The position numbers and the translations under genes are program-made. Below are positions 42,705-50,491 of a stretch of DNA of 64,000 bases, one piece after another (within the stretch, counting starts at the first letter, position 1; each line of letters begins with the position of its first letter). The stretch covers positions 186,001 to 250,000 of the forward strand of contig NZ_KQ758617.1 of the NCBI RefSeq assembly GCF_001457035.1. Direction: 5' to 3'. The notes beneath the pieces were generated by a model. The model was given only the letters and a program-made list of their open reading frames with translations, was not told the DNA's origin and did no database searches. Origin of the DNA: Fictibacillus enclensis. Its GTDB lineage: Bacteria > Bacillota > Bacilli > Bacillales > Fictibacillaceae.

Positions 42705-42932
42705 GGTAGGCGTTTTACGCCGGCAAGGTAGGCGTTTTACGCCGGCAAGGTAGGCGTTTTACGCCGGCAAGGTAGGCGTTTTACGCCGGAAAGGTAGGCG
42801 TTTTACGCCGGCAAGGTAGGCGTTTTACGCCGGCAAGGTAGGCGTTTTACGCTGGCAAAGGCAGGTATTTTACGCCGGCCAATGGGGAGCTTGCGCCGCG
42901 GGGCTCATAAGTAGGCACTTGCGCCGGTCAAA
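42705..42932 (+). repeat. 22-bp tandem hairpin repeat array
   Basis: Seven near-identical 22-bp units start at 42705, 42727, 42749, 42771, 42793, 42815 and 42837. The unit begins GGTAGGCGTTTTACGCCGGC and ends AA, and its core GGCG-TTTTA-CGCC is a small inverted repeat. Unit 4 ends in GGAAA, and unit 7 has GCTGGC. An eighth unit from about 42859 reads GGTATTTTACGCCGGCC, and two diverged units (TTGCGCC cores) continue to about 42932. Repeats are contiguous without unique spacers, so this is not a CRISPR array. The unit length is not a multiple of three, so it is not a coding repeat. Confidence 0.92.
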
Positions 42933-43003
42933 GCGAGCATCCTGAAACGGAAAGCAACTGCTTTCAAGAGCAACAAAGGTTCAGCAGATAAAGGAGGGTG
43001 AGC

Positions 43004-44293
43004 ATGAGCAGTATTCAGGACAAGATTAATAAGTTGGCAGATGAAAGAAAAGAGGATTTGATCGAGATTCTTCGGTCGCTTGTGGCCTTCCGGACAGAAA
43101 GCCCGCCGGCCAGAAATACTGAGGAAGCCCAGCATTATATCAAATATCTTCTTCGGGACCTCGGGTTTGAGACAGAAGAGTGGGGGCTGTTTCCGGGTGA
43201 CACGATAGTGGCTGGAACCAAACCCGGGAGAAACAGTGAACAGTATCAAAGTCTTATCCTCAATGGGCATATCGACGTGGTAGCGGCAGGAGATGAAGAT
43301 GAATGGGAGCATACGCCGTTTGAATTAAGGAAAGACGGAGATTTTTTGTATGGAAGAGGCACAGCTGATATGAAAGGAGGAATGGCCTCCACACTTTTTG
43401 CGCTGCAGCTGTTACGGGAATTAGGCGTCGAACTGGATGGCGATTTATATTTTCAATCCGTAACAGGAGAAGAAGCCGGTGAAGCTGGAACAAAATCATG
43501 CGTCGACCGCGGCATGCAAGCTGATTTTGCCGTTGTGGCGGATACATCCGATCTTGCCATCCATGGGCAGGGCGGTGTGATTACAGGCTGGATCACGATA
43601 AAAAGCAAAACCACTCATCATGATGGCCTCCGTTCCCGATTGATTCATGCCGGCGGAGGCATTGTTGGTGCAAGTGCCATTGAAAAGATGATGAAAGTCA
43701 TACAGGGGCTGCAGGAGCTTGAGCGTCACTGGGCCGTAACCAAAGTCTATCCCGGGTTTTTGCCGGGCAGCACAACGATCAATCCTTCGGTTATTGAGGG
43801 GGGAAGGAATGCGGCCTATATTGCGGATGAGTGCAGGCTTTGGATTACCGTCCATTTTCATCCGAACGAGACTTATAAAGAGGTTGCGGAGGAAATTCAG
43901 CAGCATGTCCTTGCCGTTGCCCAAGGAGATCCTTGGCTCAAAGAAAATCCGCCTTCCTTTGACTGGGGCGGAAAATCGATGATCGAAGACAGAGGAGAGA
44001 TTTTTCCTGCTATTGATATTGATGAAAATCATCCGGGGCTCGTCATGCTGAAGAATCAGCATCACCAGGTATCCAAGCAGGAGGCTGTCGTTTCCATGTC
44101 ACCGACAGTGACAGACGCGGGCTGGCTGGGACAAGCCGGGATACCCACTGTGATTTACGGCCCCGGAAAACTGGAGGAAGCCCATTCGCTAAATGAGAGA
44201 GTAGAGCTTCAGCAGTTAATCCATCATGCAAAAGTTCTCGCCGGGTTTATTGAAAAATGGTGCAATACAGAAAGGAGCACTTTAAATGGTTAA
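43004..44293 (+). CDS. ylmB: Formylaminopyrimidine deformylase YlmB (M20 family)
   Basis: This 429-aa M20 amidohydrolase hydrolyses N-formyl-4-amino-5-aminomethyl-2-methylpyrimidine, a breakdown product of thiamin. Metal-binding motifs are LNGHIDVVAAGDEDEWEH, LYGRGTADMKGGM and SVTGEEAGEAGT, with a late His in PGKLEEAHSLNERVE. The family also includes acetylornithine deacetylases, but the neighbours tenA and thiZXY identify the salvage role. AGGAGG (42992-42997) precedes ATG 43004 by six bases; a GTG at 42998 is too close. It overlaps tenA by 8 bp. Confidence 0.9.
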   Translation: MSSIQDKINKLADERKEDLIEILRSLVAFRTESPPARNTEEAQHYIKYLLRDLGFETEEWGLFPGDTIVAGTKPGRNSEQYQSLILNGHIDVVAAGDEDEWEHTPFELRKDGDFLYGRGTADMKGGMASTLFALQLLRELGVELDGDLYFQSVTGEEAGEAGTKSCVDRGMQADFAVVADTSDLAIHGQGGVITGWITIKSKTTHHDGLRSRLIHAGGGIVGASAIEKMMKVIQGLQELERHWAVTKVYPGFLPGSTTINPSVIEGGRNAAYIADECRLWITVHFHPNETYKEVAEEIQQHVLAVAQGDPWLKENPPSFDWGGKSMIEDRGEIFPAIDIDENHPGLVMLKNQHHQVSKQEAVVSMSPTVTDAGWLGQAGIPTVIYGPGKLEEAHSLNERVELQQLIHHAKVLAGFIEKWCNTERSTLNG

Positions 44294-44975
44294 GAGTAGC
44301 CAGCAGGACCGATTTACCCGCCAGCTCCATGACCGGGTATTGCAGGTATGGGAGCAGATCCACCGCCATCCTTTTGTTCAGGGAATTAAGGATGGCTCCC
44401 TGCCGATGGAGCGCTTTATGTTTTACATGAAACAGGATTATGTATTTTTGAAGGATTACGCCAAGCTGTTCGCACTTGGAGCGGTAAAAGCAGAAGATAC
44501 TGAAACAATAAAATGGTTCTCCGGCCTTCTGCATGAAACGCTGCACACAGAGATGGATCTTCACCGCAGTTATTGCAAAGAAATCGGCATCGGTGAGGAG
44601 GAACTGGAGAACGAAAAGGCGACGCCTATAAATCTCGCGTATACGAGGTATATGCTGGCAGCGTCCCAGCAGGGGAGCCTGGCCGAACTGGTCTCTTGCC
44701 TTTTGCCATGCATGTGGAGCTATCACGAGATCGGAACCATGTTGAAAAGGGAAGCAGGAAACCTGTCCGGCCATCCTTATGGCCCTTGGATTGAAATGTA
44801 CGCTTCTGAAGACTTCGGCAGTCTTTCACGTTGGCTGAAGGATAAGCTTGATGAATGGGCGGAAGGAAAAACCAATCAGGAGCTAGAGGCTTTGCAAAAC
44901 CATTTTCTAACTACGTCACGATTTGAGTTCATGTTTTGGGACATGGTTTATTACGGGCATGAATGGCCGGTATAG
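44286..44975 (+). CDS. tenA: Aminopyrimidine aminohydrolase TenA
   Basis: This 229-aa all-helical enzyme converts aminomethylpyrimidine to hydroxymethylpyrimidine (HMP), the step after YlmB; it also has thiaminase II activity. Active-site features are YMKQDYVFLKDYAKLFA, the catalytic Cys142 in SCLLPCMWSYHEIG, and the late Glu in FEFMFWDMVYYG. It starts 8 bp inside ylmB and precedes thiZ by 23 bp. In B. subtilis tenA sits with the thiazole genes; here it sits with transport and YlmB. Confidence 0.95.
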   Translation: MVKSSQQDRFTRQLHDRVLQVWEQIHRHPFVQGIKDGSLPMERFMFYMKQDYVFLKDYAKLFALGAVKAEDTETIKWFSGLLHETLHTEMDLHRSYCKEIGIGEEELENEKATPINLAYTRYMLAASQQGSLAELVSCLLPCMWSYHEIGTMLKREAGNLSGHPYGPWIEMYASEDFGSLSRWLKDKLDEWAEGKTNQELEALQNHFLTTSRFEFMFWDMVYYGHEWPV

Positions 44976-44998
44976 TCCTGCAAAAGGAGAGCGAATGA

Positions 44999-45748
44999 AT
45001 GACATTCATGATGAAAAATGTTTCTTACAGCATGAAACAAGGCGGGCAGTACAGACCCATCTTAAAGAACATAAATCTCTCAGCGGCGGCAGGAGAATTT
45101 GTCTCCATTATTGGCAAAAGCGGCACAGGAAAAAGTACAATGCTTAAACTCGCATGCGGTCTGGAGAAGCCGGATGAAGGGGAAATCCTGATTCAAAATG
45201 AGCCATCCGTCCCGGGGGCAGCAGGCTATATGCCTCAAAAGGACCTTCTTCTTCCCTGGCGTACGGTCATGGATAACCTGCTTCTGTCACCAGAGGTTCA
45301 AATGCAAAAAAAGGAAAAGAGAAAAGAGGCGGAAGCTCTCCTGGAACGGGTGGGACTGTCCGCATTTGAGAAAGCCTATCCACATGAGCTGTCCGGGGGA
45401 ATGCGTCAGCGAATCGCTTTTTTGCGCACATTGTTGACGGGAAAAGAGGTGCTTTTTCTGGACGAACCATTTGGCGCTCTTGATGCCATGACCAAAAAGG
45501 ATATGCACCAATGGATGGCTGCGCTATGGAGAGAACTGAACAAAACCATCGTACTGGTCACACATGACCTCCACGAATCGGTTTTTTTAAGTGACAGGAT
45601 TATTGTTCTCCACCCATCCGGTGAGACGGAAGAAATCATGGTTCAGCTGCAAAGGCCGAGAGAGACATATCTATCCCCTGAAATAACAGAGCTGATCAAT
45701 ACATTGGAGAGCAGAATTACACATGAATCGTATCAAAGCATTTTTTAA
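44999..45748 (+). CDS. thiZ: Thiamin-precursor ABC transporter ATPase (ThiZ)
   Basis: This 249-aa nitrate/taurine-type ABC ATPase has Walker A SIIGKSGTGKS (about 36-46), signature LSGGMRQR, Walker B VLFLDEPFGALDAMT, and the H loop VTHDLHES. It energises uptake of formylaminopyrimidine through ThiX with ThiY as binding protein. The stop overlaps the thiX start by 26 bp. AAAAGGAGA precedes the start at 44999. Confidence 0.9.
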   Translation: MTFMMKNVSYSMKQGGQYRPILKNINLSAAAGEFVSIIGKSGTGKSTMLKLACGLEKPDEGEILIQNEPSVPGAAGYMPQKDLLLPWRTVMDNLLLSPEVQMQKKEKRKEAEALLERVGLSAFEKAYPHELSGGMRQRIAFLRTLLTGKEVLFLDEPFGALDAMTKKDMHQWMAALWRELNKTIVLVTHDLHESVFLSDRIIVLHPSGETEEIMVQLQRPRETYLSPEITELINTLESRITHESYQSIF

Positions 45749-46523
45749 GGATTATTATTTATTTTTGATGGCAGCCATCCTCCTGCTTGGTGCATGGGAA
45801 TGGCTTGTGGATACCGGCAGGCTGCCGTCTTTTATTCTGCCGGCACCGTCAGGCATCCTACTGTCTCTTTTTGAGAACAAGGACATATTGCTTTTTCATG
45901 CATGGGCCACGTTTAAGGAAACGATCCTTGGCTTCGTTATAGCGGCAGTGGCTGGTGTTTCACTTGCGGTTGCCATGTTTTTTTTCAAATCGTTACAACG
46001 AACAATTTATCCCGGGGTATTGATTTCCCAGACCATACCGATTATCGCGCTGTCACCGATTTTTGTCCTTTGGTTTGGCTACAGCATATGGAGCAAAGTC
46101 GCGGTTACTGTTTTGATCGCTTTCTTCCCCATTGTGGTGAGCACCTATGACGGTCTGAACCATCATGATCGGGATTATGTGGATCTTTTGCGTTCCATGG
46201 GAGCAAGAAGATGGCAGATCTTTAAAAAAGTACAGATGCCCATGGCACTTCCCTCATTCTTTTCGGGCATCAAACTTGCTGCTGTATTTTCAGTCGTGGG
46301 TGCAACAATCGGTGAATGGCTCGGGGCAAGTGAAGGGCTCGGCTACTATTCCAGAAGAATGTCAGGCAGTCTGAACGCAGAAGGTGTCTTTTCCGCCATC
46401 TTCCTTTTGTCCCTGCTTGGCATGTGTTTCTTTGGGGCAGCAGCACTTGCGGAAAAACGAATGTTCAGATGGAAAGAAATCAGAAAGGATGTACAACATG
46501 AAAAAGTGGATAAAACACAGTAA
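45723..46523 (+). CDS. thiX: Thiamin-precursor ABC transporter permease (ThiX)
   Basis: This 266-aa membrane protein has about six helices of the TauC/SsuC type. The EAA-like loop reads LLRSMGARRWQIFKKVQMPMALPSFFSGIK. Starting 26 bp inside thiZ and ending 26 bp into thiY, it is translationally coupled on both sides. Substrate assignment rests on the operon (ylmB, tenA, thiY) and the TPP riboswitch. Confidence 0.9.
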   Translation: MNRIKAFFKDYYLFLMAAILLLGAWEWLVDTGRLPSFILPAPSGILLSLFENKDILLFHAWATFKETILGFVIAAVAGVSLAVAMFFFKSLQRTIYPGVLISQTIPIIALSPIFVLWFGYSIWSKVAVTVLIAFFPIVVSTYDGLNHHDRDYVDLLRSMGARRWQIFKKVQMPMALPSFFSGIKLAAVFSVVGATIGEWLGASEGLGYYSRRMSGSLNAEGVFSAIFLLSLLGMCFFGAAALAEKRMFRWKEIRKDVQHEKVDKTQ

Positions 46524-47508
46524 ATGGCTGCTTGCAGGGTGTCTGCTTCTCGCACTTGGTGCCTGTTCCTCTTCCGCGACTAAAAGCGGGGAAGGGAAAG
46601 ATAGATTGAAGAAAGTGAGCGTGATGCTCGACTGGTACCCGAACGCAGTGCATGCCGGAATTTATGATGCCATTGAGAAAGGTTATTTTAAAAAGGAAGG
46701 CATTGAGGTGGACGTGAAAATGCCGGCTGAAACCAATGATCCGTTAAAGCTTGTGGCAGCCGGGCGTACGGACCTTGCATTGACCTACCAGCCGCAGGTT
46801 GTGCTTTCACGTGCCGAAAACATTCCGGTGGTTTCTCTTGGAGCGATGGTGAGGCATCCGCTTAATCATCTGATGGTGCCAGAGAAAAGCAGCGTTCACA
46901 CACCTAAAGATCTTGAAGGAAAGAATGTAGGTTATCCGTCTATTCCGATTAATGAAGCTATTGTTAAAACGATGGTAAAACATGACGGGGGAAATCCGGA
47001 TAACGTAAAAATGACGGATATCGGATGGGATATCATTCCGGCGATGGCTTCTAAAAAAGTTGACGGCATCTCCGGTGGCTATATCAACCATGAACAAATT
47101 TTGCTGAAAAAAGAGGGGCACCCTGTCCGATCCATCGATCCAGTAAAATACGGAGTGCCTGATTATTATGAGCTGGTACTTGTTTCGAGCGAAGATGGAT
47201 TGAAGAAAAACAGGAAGCTTTACCAAAAATTTTGGCGGGCTCTTTCAAAAGGACAAAAGGATGTACAAGAGCATCCGGAGAACGCGTTGAATATTTTATT
47301 TCAGCATGAAAACAAAGAGTTTCCCCTGGATCAAAAGGTAGAAAAGAAAAGCCTTCGAATTCTTCTGCCCTTGATGGACAGTGGCAGCAAACCCTTTGGG
47401 TATCAGGATCAAAAGTCGTGGAATAAGGTTTCAGAGTGGCTTTATGAGACAGATATGATCAAAAAGAAAATAGATACCCAAAAAGCCTATATTAATCTGG
47501 AAAAATAA
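46498..47508 (+). CDS. thiY: Formylaminopyrimidine-binding lipoprotein (ThiY)
   Basis: This 336-aa NMT1/THI5-type binding protein has a lipoprotein signal (KHSKWLLAGCLLLALGACS; the lipobox is L-G-A-C, Cys23). The mature start VSVMLDWYPNAVHAGIYDAIEKGYF matches the thiamin-pyrimidine-binding family, where the DWYPN segment lines the pocket. AAAGGATG precedes ATG 46498, which lies inside thiX. It closes the salvage operon; no clear terminator follows within 50 bp. Confidence 0.92.
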   Translation: MKKWIKHSKWLLAGCLLLALGACSSSATKSGEGKDRLKKVSVMLDWYPNAVHAGIYDAIEKGYFKKEGIEVDVKMPAETNDPLKLVAAGRTDLALTYQPQVVLSRAENIPVVSLGAMVRHPLNHLMVPEKSSVHTPKDLEGKNVGYPSIPINEAIVKTMVKHDGGNPDNVKMTDIGWDIIPAMASKKVDGISGGYINHEQILLKKEGHPVRSIDPVKYGVPDYYELVLVSSEDGLKKNRKLYQKFWRALSKGQKDVQEHPENALNILFQHENKEFPLDQKVEKKSLRILLPLMDSGSKPFGYQDQKSWNKVSEWLYETDMIKKKIDTQKAYINLEK

Positions 47509-47565
47509 CAGAGTAGACTCCGCCTTGTTTGGTTATGTTAAGTACCAGGCAAGGAGGTGTCCGGC

Positions 47566-47706
47566 ATGGCCAAAAATGAAAAAATCCGCAAGCAAAACGC
47601 GGAGCAGCGAAAAGGAAAGGCGGATATTCCGAAGGGAACGTTTGCTGATCCAATTGCCAATCAGGATGATATCGCCGAAATCAAGAACAACAAGGACAGC
47701 CAATAA
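47566..47706 (+). CDS. Small hydrophilic hypothetical protein (46 aa)
   Basis: ATG 47566 is preceded by CAAGGAGGTG. The product MAKNEKIRKQNAEQRKG continues with KADIPKGTFADPIANQDDIAE and a Lys/Asn-rich end. It is highly charged, with no Cys, Trp or membrane segment, the style of small spore or cytosolic stress proteins. I do not recognise the family. A terminator lies 5 bp downstream, so it is an independent unit or the last gene after thiY. Confidence 0.7.
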   Translation: MAKNEKIRKQNAEQRKGKADIPKGTFADPIANQDDIAEIKNNKDSQ

Positions 47707-47710
47707 CGAA

Positions 47711-47743
47711 GAACACGCCCTGATTTCAGGAGCGTGTTTTTTT
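47711..47743 (+). terminator. Terminator of the 46-aa protein gene
   Basis: The stem GAACACGC-CCTGA / TCAGG-A-GCGTGTTT is followed by T tract. Confidence 0.88.
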
Positions 47744-47784
47744 GATTTTGTTGTATGCTAGAAAGAAGAATAGGGGGTGCGGGA

Positions 47785-48141
47785 ATGCTGATATGGGAAC
47801 AGAGCGGGCTGGAGAAAGTGATGGATGAACTAGAGATTATGAACTCCAATCCATTTTATAATGAGCTGTTTTACGGGAAAGGCAAAGTGGACCCGAAGGA
47901 TGGCAAGCCGTGGCTGGGTTTCCTGATGGTTGCCAAATCCTGTCAAAACCAGGGATTGGCAGAAAAGCTTTATACGGAATGCGAAAATGAGTTAAGAAAG
48001 ATGAAGCTCCACGTATTGCGGCTCGGAATCTTAACGGGTAATGCTCCTGCGTTGAGCTTTTGGAGCGGAATGGGCTTCAGAGAAATCGAAATTAAAGAAA
48101 ACGAGGGGGGGAAAATACATATTTTTGAAAAACAATTTTAA
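47785..48141 (+). CDS. GNAT-type acetyltransferase
   Basis: This 118-aa protein starts at ATG 47785 (TAGGGGGTG upstream). VAKSCQNQGLAEKLYTECENELRK is the acetyl-CoA-binding motif A (the usual Arg/Gly-x-Gly-x-Gly/Ala is degenerate: Q-N-Q-G-L-A), followed by LRLGILTGNAPALSFWSGMGFREIE, a standard motif B. The N-terminus is shorter than in most GNAT proteins (about 150), so it may be an incomplete or minimal family member. The substrate is unknown. Confidence 0.8.
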   Translation: MLIWEQSGLEKVMDELEIMNSNPFYNELFYGKGKVDPKDGKPWLGFLMVAKSCQNQGLAEKLYTECENELRKMKLHVLRLGILTGNAPALSFWSGMGFREIEIKENEGGKIHIFEKQF

Positions 48142-48303
48142 CCCTTCTGATGCTCCTCCCTTTTTCCTAAACTGCCAATTATCCACATATTGATGGTCAG
48201 GCGTGCATATCTTCATTGGTATGAAAAAAAGTTAAACTGCCTTAATATGTGCTTAATCATTGCGGGTTAAAATGGCAGGGAAAAGGAATAGGAGTGGAAA
48301 GGT

Positions 48304-48555
48304 ATGAAGACATACTGCTTTTTGCAGGAAAAAATGAATTCCAGAACAATATCAAAGCTTGTTCATAAAGCGAACGAATTTGAAGAGTGTCAAATCTATT
48401 TCGAATTCGATAACTGCCAGATGAATGCCAAAAGCATGTTAAGCATGAGTAAACTCTCAGGCATGGCTGGCTTGTGCTGTATAACAGCGCAAGGACAGGA
48501 TCAGCAGGATGCCCTTGAAGGAATACGTGAGATTTGTGCAGGAAAATTAGTGTAG
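48304..48555 (+). CDS. HPr-like protein without the phospho-acceptor His
   Basis: This 83-aa protein aligns over its length with HPr. The segment equal to G-I-H15-A-R-P-A reads K-M-N-S-R-T-I, so the PTS-phosphorylated His is Asn, while the following Arg is kept. The Ser46 region K-S-I-M-G-V reads K-S-M-L-S-M with Ser44 kept. It cannot act as a PTS phosphocarrier at His, but could, like Crh, be a regulatory partner phosphorylated by HPr kinase (inference). AGGAGTGGAAAGG precedes ATG 48304. Confidence 0.75.
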   Translation: MKTYCFLQEKMNSRTISKLVHKANEFEECQIYFEFDNCQMNAKSMLSMSKLSGMAGLCCITAQGQDQQDALEGIREICAGKLV

Positions 48556-48588
48556 CCTTATGCGCCTGAAAATTCCTGGGACCCTTTA

Positions 48589-48747
48589 ATGGCTTTGGCC
48601 ATCACTTTTACAGATTTTGCTTTTCATATCGCTGCGAGTGAAAGTTTCAGTGGAACGGTAATCACCAAATCCTTCATCATGGCTCTGGTGCCTTCACTGC
48701 TGATTATGTTTTATCTTGAACGGAAAAATAGGTCCAGGAGCGGTTGA
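48589..48747 (+). CDS. Possible small membrane protein (low support)
   Basis: The 52-aa ORF MALAITFTDFAFHIAASESF continues with a hydrophobic helix (FIMALVPSLLIMFYLE) and a basic end RKNRSRSG. It is in the same frame as the HPr-like gene, 33 bp after its stop. No convincing ribosome binding site precedes it. The composition looks like real protein, so it may be the remnant of a larger gene or a small peptide translated weakly. The end overlaps the promoter of the SAM riboswitch leader. Confidence 0.35.
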   Translation: MALAITFTDFAFHIAASESFSGTVITKSFIMALVPSLLIMFYLERKNRSRSG

Positions 48748-48772
48748 CGCTCTTCTTCCTCCATGATAAAGT
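48744..48772 (+). promoter_or_regulatory. Sigma-A promoter of the SAM-riboswitch/hom leader
   Basis: TTGACG (48744-48749), 17 bp, then TAAAGT (48767-48772), about 20 bp before the first S-box. Confidence 0.75.
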
Positions 48773-48790
48773 AAGACTAATTTAAAAAAG

Positions 48791-48897
48791 CTTATCCAGA
48801 GCGGTGGAGGGAAAGGCCCGATGAAACCCGGCAACCTTCAGGCAGATTGTCTGAAAAGGTGCCAAGTCCTTCAAAGGTACAACTTTGAGCGATAAGA
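48791..48897 (+). promoter_or_regulatory. SAM-I riboswitch (S-box), copy 1
   Basis: P1 is CTTATC (48791-48796) / GATAAG (48891-48896). Conserved blocks AGAGCGGTGGAGGGAAAGGCCCGATGAA, CCCGGCAACC and GGTGCCAAGTCC are present. Its terminator lies at 48914-48944. SAM should promote termination. Confidence 0.95.
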
Positions 48898-48913
48898 GAT
48901 GAAACCGGAATGT

Positions 48914-48944
48914 AACTCTCTTATCATCGATAAGGGAGTTTTTT
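48914..48944 (+). terminator. S-box 1 terminator
   Basis: The 12-bp stem AACTCTCTTATC / GATAAGGGAGTT with a 3-nt loop is followed by T tract. It shares CTTATC-type sequence with P1, as required for a mutually exclusive antiterminator. Confidence 0.92.
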
Positions 48945-48993
48945 AGTACTAAAAAAGTCATTTGCTACATAACATGTTTCAATCTCATATGTA

Positions 48994-49101
48994 CTCTTAT
49001 CCAGAGCGGCGGAGGGAAAGGCCCTATGAAGCCCGGCAACCTACAGGCATATTGCCTGAAAAGGTGCTACTACCTGCAGGAGAAATCCTGGATGATAAGA
49101 G
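48994..49101 (+). promoter_or_regulatory. SAM-I riboswitch (S-box), copy 2
   Basis: P1 is CTCTTATC (48994-49001) / GATAAGAG (49094-49101). The blocks CCAGAGCGGCGGAGGGAAAGGCCC, GCCCGGCAACC and AAAAGGTGCTA are clear. The P4-side region (CTGCAGGAGAAATCCTG) is unlike copy 1. It has its own terminator at 49112-49140 and directly precedes hom. Confidence 0.93.
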
Positions 49102-49111
49102 GAGGCCGTGA

Positions 49112-49140
49112 CGCCCTCTTCTTAGGAAGGGGGCTTTTTT
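49112..49140 (+). terminator. S-box 2 terminator
   Basis: GCCCTCTTC pairs with GGAAGGGGGC around a 3-nt loop, followed by six T. Confidence 0.85.
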
Positions 49141-49199
49141 CATTTCGGAGCTATTCTCGAGAGGTAAGCTTATCCAATCAAACAAAGGGAGAGATATCA

Positions 49200-50435
49200 T
49201 TGAGTGAAATTAAAATTGCATTGCTGGGACTGGGAATTGTGGGAACCGGGGTATATTCCTCATTGTTAAAAAGAAAACCTGAGATTGAACAGTTGCTGGG
49301 AAAAAAGATCCGTCTGTCAGGAATATTGATTAAAAATCCGGCAAAACCGAGGTCCGACTTTCAGAAAGCGCCATTATACTCAGAGTTTGAAAAAATTCTG
49401 GGTAAAGAGGCGCCAGATGTGGTCATTGAAGCCATCGGGGGAATTGAACCGGCCAAAACGTACATTACCCGGTCACTGGAAGCAGGGTGCCATGTAATTT
49501 CCGCCAACAAAGACCTGATTGCCCGTCATGGGGAAGAGCTAACAAGCCTTGCGAAAGCAAGAGGAGCACGCTTTGTATATGAAGCAAGTGTAGGCGGCGG
49601 CATCCCGGTGTTAAGGACACTGAGGGAGCTTTTGCGAATCAATAAAGTACAGCACGTGGAGGGAATATTGAATGGAACGTCCAATTTTATTCTCTCGCAC
49701 ATGAGAACAACTGGATCTACGTTCCCGGAAGCTCTGGAACTCGCCCAGCAAAAGGGATATGCAGAACCTGACCCGACGAATGATATTGAAGGGCTGGATG
49801 CTTTTTATAAAGCCATGGTGCTGAGTAAGTGGATTTATGGTGAACAGCCGTTATGGGAGGAAGCCGAGGTAAAGGGAATTGGAAATGTGCGTCTTGAGGA
49901 AATACAGCTCGCAGAACAGCTTGGACTGCGCCTAAAACATCTGGTGCTCCTGGATGACAGTCTCGAGCTGAAGGTGAAACCGGTGTTGGTAGACAGTGAA
50001 CATCCGCTTTATGGAGTGGAAGGAGTGGACAATGCGGTCCGTATTCAGACGGATCTTCTTGGCTGTTTAACCTTACAGGGACCAGGTGCAGGGGCTGAAG
50101 CAACAGCAAGTGCCATCGTGGAAGATTTTTTATCCCTGTATGAGACGGGCAGCGTTTATCAGGACAAACCGGCCGTATCTGAAGTCGTTCATAAGAAACA
50201 GTCCAAAGAGGGAACAACCTATCTTTTGTTTGGTGAAAAAGAACACATTTCGGGAGAAACAATTTCTGCACTGCAGCTTCAAGGAGCAGTACTTGATACG
50301 GTTTCCCTGCCGGATTCCTCTCTCATCGCGTTCCTGTACGCTGGAGATTTGCCTGTAAGCACATTGCATTTCACCAGCATTTATCCTGTGAGACTCTCGG
50401 CTGCAAGCGAGGTTGCTGAGGAAGTTCTATTATAA
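49200..50435 (+). CDS. hom: Homoserine dehydrogenase
   Basis: This 411-aa enzyme reduces aspartate semialdehyde to homoserine. The N-terminal Rossmann motif is IALLGLGIVGTGVYSSL (about 6-22). EAIGGIEPAKTY and SANKDLIARHGEEL are typical. The catalytic core has VYEASVGGGIPVLRTLRELL and LNGTSNFILSHM, then GYAEPDPTNDIEGLDAFYKA with the substrate Asp/Lys. A short C-terminal domain (about 330-411) replaces a normal ACT domain. The start is TTG 49200 after AAAGGGAGAG. Tandem S-boxes upstream suggest control by SAM rather than by threonine. Confidence 0.95.
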   Translation: MSEIKIALLGLGIVGTGVYSSLLKRKPEIEQLLGKKIRLSGILIKNPAKPRSDFQKAPLYSEFEKILGKEAPDVVIEAIGGIEPAKTYITRSLEAGCHVISANKDLIARHGEELTSLAKARGARFVYEASVGGGIPVLRTLRELLRINKVQHVEGILNGTSNFILSHMRTTGSTFPEALELAQQKGYAEPDPTNDIEGLDAFYKAMVLSKWIYGEQPLWEEAEVKGIGNVRLEEIQLAEQLGLRLKHLVLLDDSLELKVKPVLVDSEHPLYGVEGVDNAVRIQTDLLGCLTLQGPGAGAEATASAIVEDFLSLYETGSVYQDKPAVSEVVHKKQSKEGTTYLLFGEKEHISGETISALQLQGAVLDTVSLPDSSLIAFLYAGDLPVSTLHFTSIYPVRLSAASEVAEEVLL

Positions 50436-50440
50436 AAAAA

Positions 50441-50478
50441 TAAAAAGATCCAGGCGGACAACCGCCTGGATCTTTTTT
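50441..50478. terminator. Bidirectional terminator after hom
   Basis: The 15-bp stem AAAAGATCCAGGCGG / CCGCCTGGATCTTTT with a 4-nt loop is flanked by A and T tracts. Confidence 0.94.
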
Positions 50479-50491
50479 GCTGCTTGAACGA

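Noticed and set aside
42705-42932. CRISPR-like repeat array
   Set aside because: Units are directly contiguous without unique spacers, the unit is only 22 bp, and no cas gene is in the window.
49026-49199. N-terminal extension of homoserine dehydrogenase
   Set aside because: The upstream frame runs through the second SAM riboswitch and its terminator; TTG 49200 with AAAGGGAGAG fits the family start.
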